A stretch of 64,000 bases of DNA from Diplolepis rosae (GCA_030998225.1 JAPYXD010000680.1:62001-126000); one strand, 5' to 3'. Shown: positions 11,549 to 22,675, counted from the first letter of the stretch. A program made the numbers and translations. The notes: generated by a model not told the origin, from the letters alone.

Positions 11549-12068
11549 TGTTTTAACTTCAGTGTCCTTTACTTCTGGTGCTCGTGAATGTGTGTGGTTT
11601 GCTGTGCGTGCTTTACCAAGGATCCACGTTATATTCTCCATCGTGTTGTTTCTTTCTTTGGTGTAATAATTGTGTTTATATATGTGCCCTTGAGAGAGTG
11701 CGTTCCGCGGTCGCATTTTTCACGGTTCCTGTGGGAGAGGATTACTCGTTGGAACAGTTTTTGGAACGGTCTGGTTCCTTCACACCTAGGAACTCGCTTA
11801 CCCATAAGTCTTTCCGCATGTTTACTCTATCTTTTTCTAATATCAATAAGCAAAGGAAAAAAAGAAAAAAACAAAAAATACAATAATTATTAAGTTGCAT
11901 GTCTTAGTTAATAAATATTTAAAGGTTACTATTAAGCTAATTGGCACTGAAGAGGGGCCCCCATTTGTGGCCGAAACGTTTGCCTGTTGTATTTTTTATG
12001 TGTTCTATCACTTAATTAAAAAAATAAATCCGTATCAAAACTGACCCCATGCCAAATTAACTATTACA
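11549..12068 (+). repeat. Right arm of Penelope-like inverted repeat
   Basis: This is the mirror of the left arm, in the same orientation as the RT and GIY-YIG frames that follow. It contains CTGAAGAGGGGCCCCCATTT and TGGCCGAAACG at about 11946-11978; this arm has one extra G in the G run. Short open frames in the two arms encode the same peptides simply because of the symmetry and are not genes. Confidence 0.85.
11946..11980 (+). ncRNA. Hammerhead-ribozyme-like core (right arm)
   Basis: CTGAAGA is followed by a G/C-rich stem candidate (GGCC...GGCC) and then GAAACG, the order of the hammerhead catalytic core. The matching copy in the left arm is on the minus strand near 11081-11113. Stem III and the cleavage-site triplet are not obvious, so activity is unproved. 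Confidence 0.4.
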
Positions 12069-12087
12069 AAAAAAAATTTTATTTAAG

Positions 12088-13414
12088 GTAGTTCCGCCAC
12101 GAAAATTCACTGCTATTGTAGCTAATATTGTTATGGAAGAAGCTGAAATTATAATTATAAATTACCTTAGATATTACATCAAATTTTACCATCGCTACAT
12201 TGATGACACTTTAATTTATTTGCCTAAAAGTAAAATTAATGATATTTTGAATAAAATTAACAACATACATCCAAAATTAGTTTTCACAATGGAAAAATCT
12301 ATTAACAATAGTGTAAACTTTCTTGATCTCAATAGTAACCCTTTCACTTTAACGCATTTTTTTTTGCCCCCTTTAACTGTAACGTGGTGTCGAATCGACC
12401 CAGGGGTTTAAAAAAATAGAAAAAAGCATCCAAAAAATCTGAAGAAATTCATACATGTAGCTCGAGATTTCTACTTTACGATAAAAATTTGATATATGAA
12501 GTTTTCGTCATTTTTTTATAAGATAATTAACAATAAACAAACAAACTCATGGAAAATACGGGAACTTTGAAATTTCGGGGTGGGTCGAATCGAGACCACG
12601 TCACAGTGAAAGGGTTAAAATTACAAATAATAAAATTTTTACAAATTGGTTCAGAAAACCAATTTGGTCTGGACGTTTTTTGAATTTTTACTCTAACCAT
12701 AATCTATCAAATAAAATAGGAATAATTTATTCCTTAACTGACAGGGCAATCTTGTCATCACACGAAAAATATCATAATGAAAAGTTAATGTTCGTAAAAG
12801 AAACACTAATTAAAAATGTATATCCATGAGATTTATTATCTGAAAAAATTGCCGAAAGATATAAATTTCTTATACAAAATAAAAATTTTAATAAAATCTC
12901 AGAGGATATTACAAAAACCGAAGAATTTAAAAAAACTTATCACTTTACCTTACATAAACATCTTACAAGAACAATTTTACAGAATTAAAAAAAAATCTAA
13001 TTTACAAATTGTTTTCACACTAGACAACACTACTCAGCAAAAAATGTTAAGTCAGTTAAAACACAAACACCTGTTAAATTAAAACATAATATTGTCTATG
13101 AAATCAAATATATACAATGTAATGTGACAATGTATAGGACAGTGTATAGGCCAAACTGGCAGATTTTCACATACTGGAATAATAGAACATGCAAGATCGA
13201 TTAAAAATTATAAAATAAACACTACAGCTTTAGCTCAATACGTAGACAACTTTGAACACAGTTTTGACTTTAAAGTAGCAAAAATTTTGGAACAAAAAGA
13301 TAATTTTCTAAAAACACTTTGCCTTGAAATGATTCACATACAAAAAAGTAATAACAGAACAGATGTTGAAAATTTAAGTGACGTATATGTTAACATTATT
13401 AAATTATTCAAATA
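12088..13414 (+). pseudogene. Penelope-like element: truncated RT and GIY-YIG endonuclease
   Basis: The RT part begins just before motif C (HRYIDDTL at 12190-12213), so the fingers and palm start are missing. After a 276 bp insertion (12339-12614) the frame resumes with NKIFTNWFRKPIWSGR and SLTDRAILSSHEKYHNE, typical of Penelope-like RT thumb regions. A frameshift leads into IVYEIKY, then after another shift IGQTGRF and IIEHARS, then a tail ending in NIIKLFK and a stop at about 13414. Together these make up a GIY-YIG nuclease domain. Such elements copy an RNA at a nicked DNA end. This copy is 5'-truncated, interrupted and frameshifted, so it is dead. Its neighbour is the ribozyme-bearing palindrome. 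Confidence 0.85.
12339..12614. mobile_element. PiggyBac-type MITE nested in the RT pseudogene
   Basis: The left end CCCTTTCACTTTAACG and right end ACGTCACAGTGAAAGGG are inverted repeats. TTAA follows on the right (12615-12618) and GTAA, one base changed, precedes on the left (12335-12338). Removing it rejoins the Penelope-like RT reading. It has no coding capacity. Confidence 0.7.
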
Positions 13415-14228
13415 ATTTATATTTTTTGAATTTTAAATTTTCCCTCTTAATAAATCCATTATCGATCTTGATGCAACATCTTTTTTATGAATTCGATTAG
13501 TCATCATGTTTACTTTGTAACATTGGTTTTAAATTTCTACTAATCTCTTTTTCAAAATGAAATTGGAGAGTTTATAATAACTTTATTATTACTATTTTAT
13601 TAAATTTATACATATATATTTAATATACTGATTATAATCATTTCTTTAATGAATAAAATTACTCTTTTCATAGAAAAAGCACTATTTATATCAAACCTAA
13701 CCTCTACCGCAACTTAGAAAAAATAAATATCTATCAATATAGATTTTTAAGGAAACAAAAATGGAAAATTATATAACAGAGTTCATATCATTTGGCAATT
13801 TTTAGAAATTTAAAAAATATTTTTACTGTATAAAACATGATGTCTCTATACGTTTAATTTTATAAATCTACAATGTCAAAAGGTAACAATATTTTACATA
13901 GTTTTGCTACCTCACTTTTATTGTTAGATTATATTTGTCTCTCACATTTTATAATCCATTTTATTATTTTTTAGTCTTGAAAGGGACTGAAGCTTCAGTC
14001 AAAACGATAACTTTACTAGAAGATGAATATTTTTGTAGAGATTAAAAAAAATATTTACTTCCAAAAAGATATTGTAAAAAATACCAGAAAGGTCATAACA
14101 ATTATTATTTTTAAATATACTGGTAACAACTACAACTTTTCATACAAAAATACAAAATTTTGCTTTCAAGACAATTTCAAACTCTTATATCCCAAATTAA
14201 TGCAAATGAATTCAAATATTTAAAGAAT
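13415..14228. other. AT-rich flank of the Penelope-like element
   Basis: There is no supported gene. GACTGAAGCTTCAGTC then AAAACG at about 13986-14007 resembles the CTGAAG...GAAACG pattern of Penelope-like ends in decayed form, so the element may once have reached this point. Confidence 0.35.
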
Positions 14229-14600
14229 TAAAAAAATCATTGAAGAGATCATTCAGAAGAGAAAAAATTATTATCCATAAAAAAATTTTCACATGGAAAA
14301 ATAATGTATTTAACAAGTTTTATTTTTGCCCCAACTTTTTTCCTTATCGCTTTTTACCAAATTTTTAAAAATTACGCAATTCTAATAAATCACGAATCAT
14401 TTTTACAGGGAAATGATTTTCCACAACTTTACGGTTTAAAATTGTTGAAAATAAATCAATCATTATCAAATTCAGCAATTTGTTTTCAAAAATAATATTT
14501 TTCTGCCAAATGATACTTTCAATAATAATATTTCTATTCTTGAAGTAAAAATTATGTATTTTTGCCTAAGGCCTTATTTTCCGTGGGGGAGCTACCTCAA
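14229..14600. repeat. Foldback family C, copy 1
   Basis: It shares with 36983-37545 and 40855-42070 the words TTTTTGCCCCAACTTT, TATCGCTTTTTACC and ATTCAGCAATTTG, and the right end AATAATATTTCTATTCTTGA plus GCCTAAGG. The left terminus is less clear than in the other copies. Confidence 0.65.
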
Positions 14601-15234
14601 AAGCTAGGAGAAAAGTTTGAAACTAAGGGAGTTTTAGAAGTTTTTCAAGTTTCTGAACCTGTGACTGTCATATGAGCATATGTTTGGAATTGGAAGATTA
14701 ACTAGCACTAATTCATGTAGAAAGAATTGAATTCAGTGCTATGAATTTGAGCTTTGCTGGAAATCGCAGTATTTTTTTTATTTTAAGCTTGTGAAGTATA
14801 GTTGATGTAATTTCGTGTCGCTACATGTAAATTATATCAAATCTACTTTATAGGAGAATTAGGTTCTGATTAAGTGCTTTCAATTTTACGAAGAAATTTT
14901 ATTTTTACAAAATAGATTCCGAGTACCTAATTAATTCCTTATTAACCTCATTAAATCTTTCTTTATAGAAACAAAAATAACAAAAGTAAGGCAAGAATGT
15001 GCAAGACGTCATAGAGGATGAATTTTCTCGTGAATTCTTATTCCATGGCTTTCGAGGTTGCTGATTACCATTCTAGAGAAAAAATTTTAAAATTGAAAAT
15101 AGTGAATTCAATATTAAAAAATGAAATATGAATAAATTAATGAATTAGTGATTTTATGTGAATGTCAGTACTGTGCGGATTTTCCAATCACTCTATATGA
15201 ATTGGGAATTCAAATTATAAGAATCAAAATGCTG
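14601..15234. other. No supported feature
   Basis: AT-rich sequence between repeat copies, without a recognisable gene. Confidence 0.3.
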
Positions 15235-15457
15235 TACTCTCTAAATTTGAATCAGTCATAATCTACTGATTATCAGTGAAATTTCACTGGTTCAAATAGC
15301 TAAAAAGAGGTTACTGTAAATCAGTCAAATTTCACTGATTATTTCAGTGAAAATTGACTGATTTGACAGTGAAATTTTTTTTTCACTGATGAATCAGTGA
15401 AAAGGCAAATCACTGATTCAATCAGTGAAAATTTGACTGATTCAGATTTAGAGAGTA
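15235..15457 (-). mobile_element. ATCAGTGA-type MITE, copy 1
   Basis: The ends TACTCTCTAAAT and ATTTAGAGAGTA are inverted repeats starting and ending in TA. The interior consists mostly of CAGT/ACTG words such as AATCAGTGAAATTTCACTG, about every 10-25 bp. The constant block AGCTAAAAAGAGGTTACTGT shows it is in the opposite orientation to copies 2-4. Confidence 0.85.
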
Positions 15458-16191
15458 AATATAAAAGATAGAAAGAATAAATTTTATTAATTAATTCCTT
15501 TTTTATTCAAATTTAGGTATCGCGTATTGATAAGAAATATTACTTCTCTTAATTTTTTATTTCAAAAACATCTTTAGAACAAAAATATCCCTCTATCTTT
15601 GTCAATGACATTTTCTTATTTTGCTCAAAATTTCATTAATAACAAATACAATTCGATATTTTGTTGTTTACTGAGTTTCCTCTGAATATTTTTAGTCGTG
15701 ATTGCGTCTGGATTACCAACAGCGCAGATATTACGTAGAGTCGTAGGGTTTTGATAATTTTACTCAAATAAATCAATGAGTTTATGATCGAACTGGGTGT
15801 CATTTACAAGTGACTTCCAATTCGCAGATATCTCCACTTAAGAAAATTAGTCACGGAGTTTTTCATTTCTGCGTTCAGATGGAAAAAAATCATATCATGC
15901 CTCATATACTTTTTCATATGACACGTGACGGAAGTATCTCCAGAGAAAATGGAGGATTAATAACAAGGCATTACTATTACCAGTCGAGTAAAACTACGAT
16001 GCATTTAATTACAGCTGTGATGGCTTGCATTTTAATTTTATTTTACAGATATCAAACTTGAAGCATAGATCTTTCATCTTCCATTTTGCGTTCGGAAAGA
16101 AGAAAAAACTAATTAAATAATTTGAACTAATTACTAATTTTTTCTATTTTTTCGCAGATAAAATTTCTTTAAATATATTGAAAATTCCATC
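15458..16191. other. No supported gene between MITE copies
   Basis: An 83-codon frame (15810-16061) has no recognisable similarity. Confidence 0.3.
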
Positions 16192-16468
16192 TACTCTCTA
16201 AATCTGAATTAGTCAAATTTTCACTGATTGAATCAGTGATTTGCATTTTCACTGATACACCAGTGGAAAGAATATTTTCAACTGTTAAATCAGTTAATTT
16301 TGACTGATTCATCAGTGGAAAAAATATTTTTCACTGTTGAATCAGTTAATTTCCACTGAAGTAATCAGTGAAATTTGACTGATTCACAGTAACCTCTTTT
16401 TAGCTATTTGAATCAGTTAAATTTAACTGATAATCAGTAGGTTTCTACTGATTCAGATTTAGATAGTA
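16192..16468 (+). mobile_element. ATCAGTGA-type MITE, copy 2
   Basis: TACTCTCTAAATCTGAATTA opens it and GATTCAGATTTAGATAGTA closes it. The interior has the perfect mini-palindrome TCACTGATTGAATCAGTGA and the constant block CAGTAACCTCTTTTTAGCTA. Confidence 0.85.
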
Positions 16469-16670
16469 GTCTTAAATGACGTTAAGTTAATTCTAAATCA
16501 CAGGTTGATAAGATCGGTATAGTGTAGTTCCGTTATCACTGTGAGTGATACACTCTTCTAATGATCAACATAATCAACTGAAATTATTTTGAAAAAATTA
16601 GTAATTAGTTCATGGTATACCCGTAGCCGGATGAGGCGTAAATAGATTATGTTATAAAAATTTGTAAGGA

Positions 16671-16743
16671 ACCTCCGTAGTTCAGATGATAGAGTATTCG
16701 ACCGGCAATCGAAAGGTCCTGGGCTCGATACCCGGCGGAGTCA
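16671..16743 (+). tRNA. tRNA-like sequence (probable pseudogene or SINE head)
   Basis: The 73 bases fold as a cloverleaf. The D stem is GTTC/GAGT, the anticodon stem TTCGA/TCGAA, the variable loop AGGTC, the T stem CTGGG/CCCGG with loop CTCGATA, and the acceptor CGGAGTC on the 3' side. Two of the seven acceptor pairs are lost at the 5' end. The anticodon would be GGC (Ala), but position 33 is C instead of the invariant T, and GGC is not a normal eukaryotic Ala anticodon. A run of ten T follows at 16748, like a Pol III terminator. A relic of the same sequence is at 58309-58345 on the minus strand. Confidence 0.5.
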
Positions 16744-17575
16744 AAGCTTTTTTTTTTCCACAGAAAACATTTCTTCAAATATAATCCAATACTTATTTGT
16801 GTACAATGGTAATGAATGAAGAAATAGTATGTTTTCTTTTAAAAAAATGTTCAAATAATATTTTATCTCAAGTTTATTAGGTAATACATAAAAACGAATA
16901 AAAAACACTTGCTTCGGTTAAGGAGAAAAAAAGATTTTTTTTCAATTTTGGTAGCACTTATTTCCGAAAATAGGTCTTTTTATTCTGGGCTGATGTAATT
17001 AGGTTTCCTTCGACAAAACTCAACTTCAAGTTACATTTTCGATTGCTCAATGCCAACAAATTCGTCAAGATGTTTTTCTTTTCAAGCTATTAATACATTT
17101 GTGTACAATAATTTAGTACGTTTTGAGTTTAGAGTGTCATAGGTGGAAAAAATTTTTAAAAGATAGTAATAATGAGGAAATCACATGAAATAACTTCTAG
17201 AATTCAAATGTGATCAGATAAAAAATTAATTTACGAAGATATTATAGAATTCTATAGACATGCTAAAATATTGAGTACAGTAAAATGTTTTATTCTGTAA
17301 AGTATTTTAGTATTTTATTGCTTTGTACACTTTATTTTCTCAATCAGAATGATTTTATTGCGCTTGTAATTCACTACCGTTTTTTAAATATTTTTTCGTT
17401 GAAAAATGGTAATTTTAATTGACTTTAAACACACAGGAAAGCATCGATGAAATATTAGTATTATGTTCTTTGATATGTTAGTTATCGATTAAAGAAATTA
17501 CGTTCTTTTCTTGATGCACATTTTTTTCCTTGTACGAATTGAACATTTTACAGATAAAATATACATAGATTTTAT
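16744..17575. other. No supported feature
   Basis: AT-rich, without a recognisable gene. The T run directly after the tRNA-like sequence is its only notable feature. Confidence 0.3.
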
Positions 17576-17930
17576 TCACATAAATCTCTGAAGCAAAAAT
17601 TTCACTCCAGCACTCAAAGTTCTTTCCAAGAGAAAAAAGTAATAAAAAGCAGAAACATCAAAGTTTTTCATTTTGCACCTAATTCTCTCAAATTTAGTTT
17701 TTTGAGTAAAGTTCATTCCCCAGAGAAAGACAATTGCCTCCCACACTTGTACAAAGGATAAGTTTATCCCTCTCCTTGTACCAGATAGTTTTTTTTTCCT
17801 CACGATCCATTTCGCGATATTGCAACGAATTGAAAGCTCAAGAAAATTACTTACAGTACATCAGGAAACTTTGTTGTTTTTAGAAGCAAACGAATTCAGA
17901 ATTTGCCATATGTAGAGCTAACCAAAGTCT
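17576..17930. repeat. Dispersed repeat, copy 2 (partner at 3816)
   Basis: It aligns with 3816-4157. The hairpin TTGTACAAAGGATAAG / TTTATCCCTCTCCTTGTACC is better preserved here. Nothing suggests it is coding. Confidence 0.65.
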
Positions 17931-18127
17931 GCAACATTGTTTAAAATTTTGTATCAACTTGAAATGCTTTTAGTTATTACCTTTGGTCTACCAAAAGAAC
18001 TAGACGTTTTTTATTTTTTATTCCTTTATAAAAAAAATTGTAAACTTTAGTTTAATATATATATATATATAATCTTATTATCGATCTTATATTTATATTA
18101 TATCCATATACCAAAGTTGCTGAAATA

Positions 18128-18403
18128 TACTCTCTGAATCTAAATAAGTCAAATTTTCACTGATTAAATCAGTGATTTGCGTTTTCACTGATTCAGCAGT
18201 GCAAAAAATACTTTTTACTGTTGAATCAGTTGATTTTCACTGGTTCATCAGTGGACAAATATTTTTCATTGTTAATTCAGTCAATTTTCACTAAAGTAAT
18301 CAGTGAAATTTGACTGATTTACAGTAACCTCTTTTTGGATATTTGAATCAGTAAAATTTTACTGATAATCAGTAGATTTTGACTGATTCAGATTTAGAGA
18401 GTA
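18128..18403 (+). mobile_element. ATCAGTGA-type MITE, copy 3
   Basis: It starts TACTCTCTGAATCTAAATAA and ends GATTTAGAGAGTA, with the same internal order as copy 2. A further short stretch with CAGT words (about 18450-18540) looks like a decayed fragment. Confidence 0.85.
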
Positions 18404-19322
18404 TAAAAGTACGATAACATATCTTAAAGTGACTCATTTCCAGCCATTAAATCCGTTTATTTTGACCGATTCATCAGTCCATCTAACTAAATAAACTGAT
18501 TAAGTATCTATAAATCTTTCACTTAATGAAATCAGTAAAACAAAGCTACTACTTGAAATTAAAAGTGTAAAACCCAACTTGGATAAATAATATTCACAAT
18601 CAAGCGCTCTATTTGAAGTAGTGAGTTGCTTATATTCATTTTTGTTTCCTGCCTTTAGCTTTAGGAAAATATTTGAAAATCAGAGTAAAATTTGAATATC
18701 TACATGAAAGCAAATATGGCCTTCATTATTTGTTTCGTGCTTTCGCTAAAGCAAAATCTGGCCAGAGAGATGAAGGTATAGAAATCAAGAAAGGCAGTCT
18801 GATTACGTGTCGTCGCTTCTATGTGTAATCACTACTTCTCCAGTGCATGCTTCACTTCCTGGAAGTTCACTTTATGTCCTCGTTTCGTCCTCGTCATCAT
18901 CGTCTGCAGATCACTCGCTTCGGCAGTATTCAAGCCTCAGCACGAGTTCAGACTTTCGGCATCCTAGGCGGTTGATTAAGCTTCGGGTGAGAGGTGATAA
19001 TTTCACAGAGAAATAAACCGCGGTTACCATTTTGCCTACCATGAAGAAATTCCTACAACTCGTTTCTCCCTTTAATCACTCGTTCATGCCGACTCATATA
19101 CATTACAAGACGAGGACACGGGAGCCAAGTCCACACGAGAAGACGAGTCTCATCTCATCGGCTTCGAATTTTCAAAGTACACCTATGTTAGATTTAGCTT
19201 ACACTCAGAAGAAATCTCAATAGCTATCCTGACCAAAAGGTCGCAACTAAATATTTTTACTAAATACATTTTTTAGATTAGTGAAAAGTACACTTATCGC
19301 TATTGTATGAACCAACATTATA
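18404..19322. other. No recognised gene; G+C-richer patch at 18780-19230
   Basis: Two plus frames (18807-19016 and 19032-19223) fall in a stretch of higher G+C, but neither has a known motif. It is left unclassified. Confidence 0.3.
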
Positions 19323-20112
19323 CACTCGAGATTCTCTATAACGAGATTCCCTGTAACAAGGCCTCCCTTTTACGAGCGCGTCACGCCTCCCCATAACGAG
19401 CAGACGATTGACCCCTCTTCCCCCACTACTACACTCTAAAAACAAGTGTGTAGTGAAATGTGTAATTCTTACACACTACACACGTTTTTATGTGTGTAAT
19501 TGAGCGAAGTGTGAACTTACTAAACATTGCCAACTCAATTTATCGGGTACAAAACGTTAAAGTGTTTGAAAATTAAACGTTACGTTTGTAATATGTATTG
19601 AAAATACACACTTCAAATGCCTAAAAAATTACTATCGTGATTTACGTGTAGAAGTAACACACTTGTTTTTAGAGTGTACGGAATGAAGCGCGCTCGAATT
19701 TGAAACGTTGTATTTTTTGCAAATTTCCCAATTTTTCATCCCGTTTTCCAAATTTGTCAAAATTTCTATTTTTTATTAATTGTCAAGACTTTCCTTTTTT
19801 TCTGGAAATATTTAAAAGTACACCTGATAAGCATAGTTCTTTTTATTATTATATTATTATATTTTTAGTATTTTGAGTACATACCGTCAAATAAGTCAAT
19901 TCCATGTTGAATACTCGCAAAAATCTTTTTTATACGCTTTTTACTATGTAAATACAATTATTCACATGGCATCACTGCCAGACTGACTGCGCGCATCATA
20001 TAATGCGCATAACAGCGCGTAGCAACAAGTAGTATATGGAGGGGATCCCTCTCGCGCTCGATGCAGAGAGGTCTCCGATGCTCGAGCTTCTCGTTATAGG
20101 GAATCTCAAGTG
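19323..20112. mobile_element. Tigger/pogo-like MITE with TA duplication
   Basis: The ends CACTCGAGATTCTCTATAAC and GTTATAGGGAATCTCAAGTG are inverted repeats of the kind seen in Tigger/pogo DNA transposons. TA flanks both sides (19321-19322 and 20113-20114). A second MITE is nested within it. No transposase frame remains. Confidence 0.75.
19432..19676. mobile_element. Small MITE nested in the Tigger-like element
   Basis: The inverted ends CACTCTAAAAACAAGTGTG and CACACTTGTTTTTAGAGTG are flanked by TA (19430-19431 and 19677-19678). It is 245 bp, non-coding and younger than its host element. Confidence 0.8.
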
Positions 20113-20281
20113 TAGTTATTTATTAATATTCAAGACATTTTTTTGAAAAAATTTACGCTGAATAAGAATGGTCAAAAATTTCAAAAGTCCGCCTTTTTTT
20201 TTATCGCATGTGAATAATTGAGCTTCATAAAACGTAGAATTAACACCAAAGTCCAAAAAGACGCTAAAATTTTGTTTGTAG

Positions 20282-20672
20282 GAAAATTCTGAAAAACAGT
20301 TTGAAATTATTATTATTGGAGCCTTTCTCAAGATAGCCGATAAACAAAATACCATGCGCGTCCCAAAATACGAATGTCATGACCTTGAGAACCCACTGTT
20401 GAGTTTTTTATCGCTTTAAACGGCTTTCACCAGCTGCTGTCCACCCAGCTGACCATCTTTTTGTTTCAAGTGTGTAGTGGTGGATCCACGTTTCATCCAT
20501 TGTCACATAACGACGCAGAAAATCCTTTTGTAGCTCACTTGAACAGTTCCAAACAATGCTCTGAATCCTCGAAGCGTTGTTGTTTTTGGTCGGGTGTGAG
20601 CAAACGCGGCACCCACTTCGAAAACAACTTACGCATCCCCAAAGATTCGTGCTTCAACAGTATTTTTTCCCA
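20282..20672 (-). pseudogene. Mariner transposase relic
   Basis: The minus strand reads LGMRKLFSKWVPRLLTPDQ, then EDSEHCLELFK, then a decayed DNGWKRGSTT where the first catalytic Asp of a DETWIHH motif should be. In-frame stops and loss of both ends make it dead. A piggyBac-type end begins within a few bases of its upstream edge, suggesting that piggyBac landed in it. Confidence 0.75.
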
Positions 20673-20676
20673 TTAA

Positions 20677-21873
20677 CCCATTAAAGCCTGAACGGACGTT
20701 TTTTCCTACAAACTTTCCGACCATAAAAAAAATTATGTAGAAATTTTAGAAAAAATCCAGCCAAGGTTTTTCTGAACTCAAATTTCATCTTCTTTGAGAA
20801 TCTCGCCCTAATTTTTTATAAAACGTAAGCCTTCATTGTTATTAAGAATTTTATTGAAAAAATGTGAAATTATCGAGATCGCTCAATTTTAAAACCAACG
20901 AAACACATGGAAATTGAATTCCAAGAACCGCAAAAATGGTTTTTCTCGCGTCCATAGACATAAAACTCGAAGTTCACTTGCTGTTTGTTAACATTGCGCA
21001 GATGGCGCTTTCTGACACAGCTTTACGCGATTTATAATTTATCTGATTTTGAAATTTGACCATAATGATGTAAAAAGTTCATAGTATGACTTGAAAATGT
21101 GTACTCGGGGGTTTCTACGATCACTGATCACGAATTTAAACTTATTATTGAAAAATTATATTGTTTAAACAATTTTTTTGAACAAACTATGTCTCCGTTC
21201 AACTTTTATCCAAGCTGCAACCGAACTTATTTTTTTGAAAACTAAATCTCATGGTAACACCTAGTTATCGAAAATCAAAAAAACGAAAAACAACTCACGT
21301 ACCTGATGAAGAGGTGGAACTTGAGGAGTGTCAGAATGGAATATCGCAAGCTATTTTCATTCCATCTTCTTTTGGTTCTGGTGAATCTGATACTGATTCT
21401 GATTCCGAAGATAAAGAGCGCATCGCAAGTATGAGGCAAATACCATATAGAAGTTATAAACAAATTCTCAATGATTACGATCAAAATCAATCGAAATTAG
21501 AGCCAGATCATTGCTATGAATGGGTAAAAGGAGAAATGAAGTACGTCAATTTACCTGAAAACGAATTGCTTCTCTCTGATGCAAAAAAAAGTATTTTCGA
21601 GAACTGTCAATAGTTCAGTTGTTTGAATTATTTTTTTCTTCTGAATTGAAGCAGTATATTTTAGAATGTACTCTTCAAAATGGCTGCGACATAACTTTGA
21701 AAAATTTCGAAACATTTGTAGGCATAGTGAATACGTCTATATTCAAAAATTATATGGATTTGTCTATAGTGGCGCCATATATATGTCATCCTGCGAACTT
21801 ATTGAATGATGTGTTATTCACTAATACTGTTTTTCGAAAGTGGTGCTATTTACTATTTAAAAATAATGATTAA
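20677..21873 (+). pseudogene. PiggyBac-like element, N-terminal transposase relic
   Basis: TTAA (20673-20676) followed by CCCATTAAAGCCTGAACGG looks like a piggyBac target and terminal repeat. At 21251 a frame starts MVTPSYRKSKKRK, a basic then acidic (SGESDTDSDSED) N-terminus, and continues into YEWVKGEMKYVNLPENELLL. A frameshift near 21600 leads to VQLFELFFSSELKQYILECT and FETFVGIVNTSIF, the start of the piggyBac transposase core. It stops at about 21873, before the catalytic Asp residues. The right end of the element is not found. Confidence 0.75.
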
Positions 21874-22376
21874 AAAATAGTATTTTTATTACTTTTTTTC
21901 GACTACACCATAGCAGTCGATTACACTACCCAAATTTTTGTCGGTGTTTATATGATCGAATAGCTCGGATTATCAGTTTAAGATAGAACAAGTCTTCTTG
22001 TCATTTCAAATTAATAAGATCGTCTCGAAGACGCTTGATGGTATTTGGAAAGTATTTGGTATAGAATATGAAGTGGGCCTTACAAAACGAGACTAGGTGA
22101 GAAGAGCGGTCACAAAAAAAAGGCCAGTTTGCAAGGGGGTGTGTATCTCTGCACTACTTTCCAGTACACACTCGAGATCTGTGATAAGCATATCTCTCTA
22201 CTTTATATTACGTTATACTGTTTCGAACATAATTAAAACTGGGGAAGATAAAAGCAAACAAGGTGCCAACATCCTTTAATCTAGGGATCTACATTTGCAG
22301 AGGTTTGTCGCATGACCTATTTCCTATAAATCTAAAAAGCAAATATTACCCTTTTAAATGAAAATTCCAGAAGGGA
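21874..22376. other. No supported feature
   Basis: Possible remnant of the piggyBac relic followed by unclassified sequence. Confidence 0.3.
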
Positions 22377-22675
22377 TACTCTCCAAATCTAAATCAGTCA
22401 AATTTTCACTGATTGAATCAGTGATTTGCATTTTTACTGATTTACCAGTGAAAAGGATATTTTCAACTGTTAAATCAGTTATTTTTCACTGATTCATGAG
22501 TGGAAAAAGTTTTTTCACTGTTAAATCAGTTAATTTTCACTGTTAAATCAGTTAATTTTCACTGAAGTAATCAGTGAAATTTGACTGATTCACAGTAACC
22601 TTTTTTTTAGCTATTTGAACCAGTCAAATTTCACTGATAATCAGTAAATTTCGACTGATTCAGAATTGGAGAGTA
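22377..22675 (+). mobile_element. ATCAGTGA-type MITE, copy 4
   Basis: It starts TACTCTCCAAATCTAAATC and ends CAGAATTGGAGAGTA. An extra copy of the TTAAATCAGTTAATTTTCAC unit is tandemly duplicated near 22522-22562, so this copy is longer than copies 2 and 3. Confidence 0.85.

Noticed and set aside
11165..11893. Several open frames giving the same peptides on both strands
   Set aside because: They are a direct result of the palindrome symmetry and have no known domain.
15235..18403. Regularly spaced CAGT repeats as a CRISPR-like array
   Set aside because: The repeats are inside individual MITEs with defined inverted ends, spacers are not unique sequences of constant length, and the DNA is eukaryotic.
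18807..19223. Two adjacent plus-strand frames as a possible small gene
   Set aside because: No similarity to a known protein, no convincing splice sites linking them, and Ser-rich low complexity.
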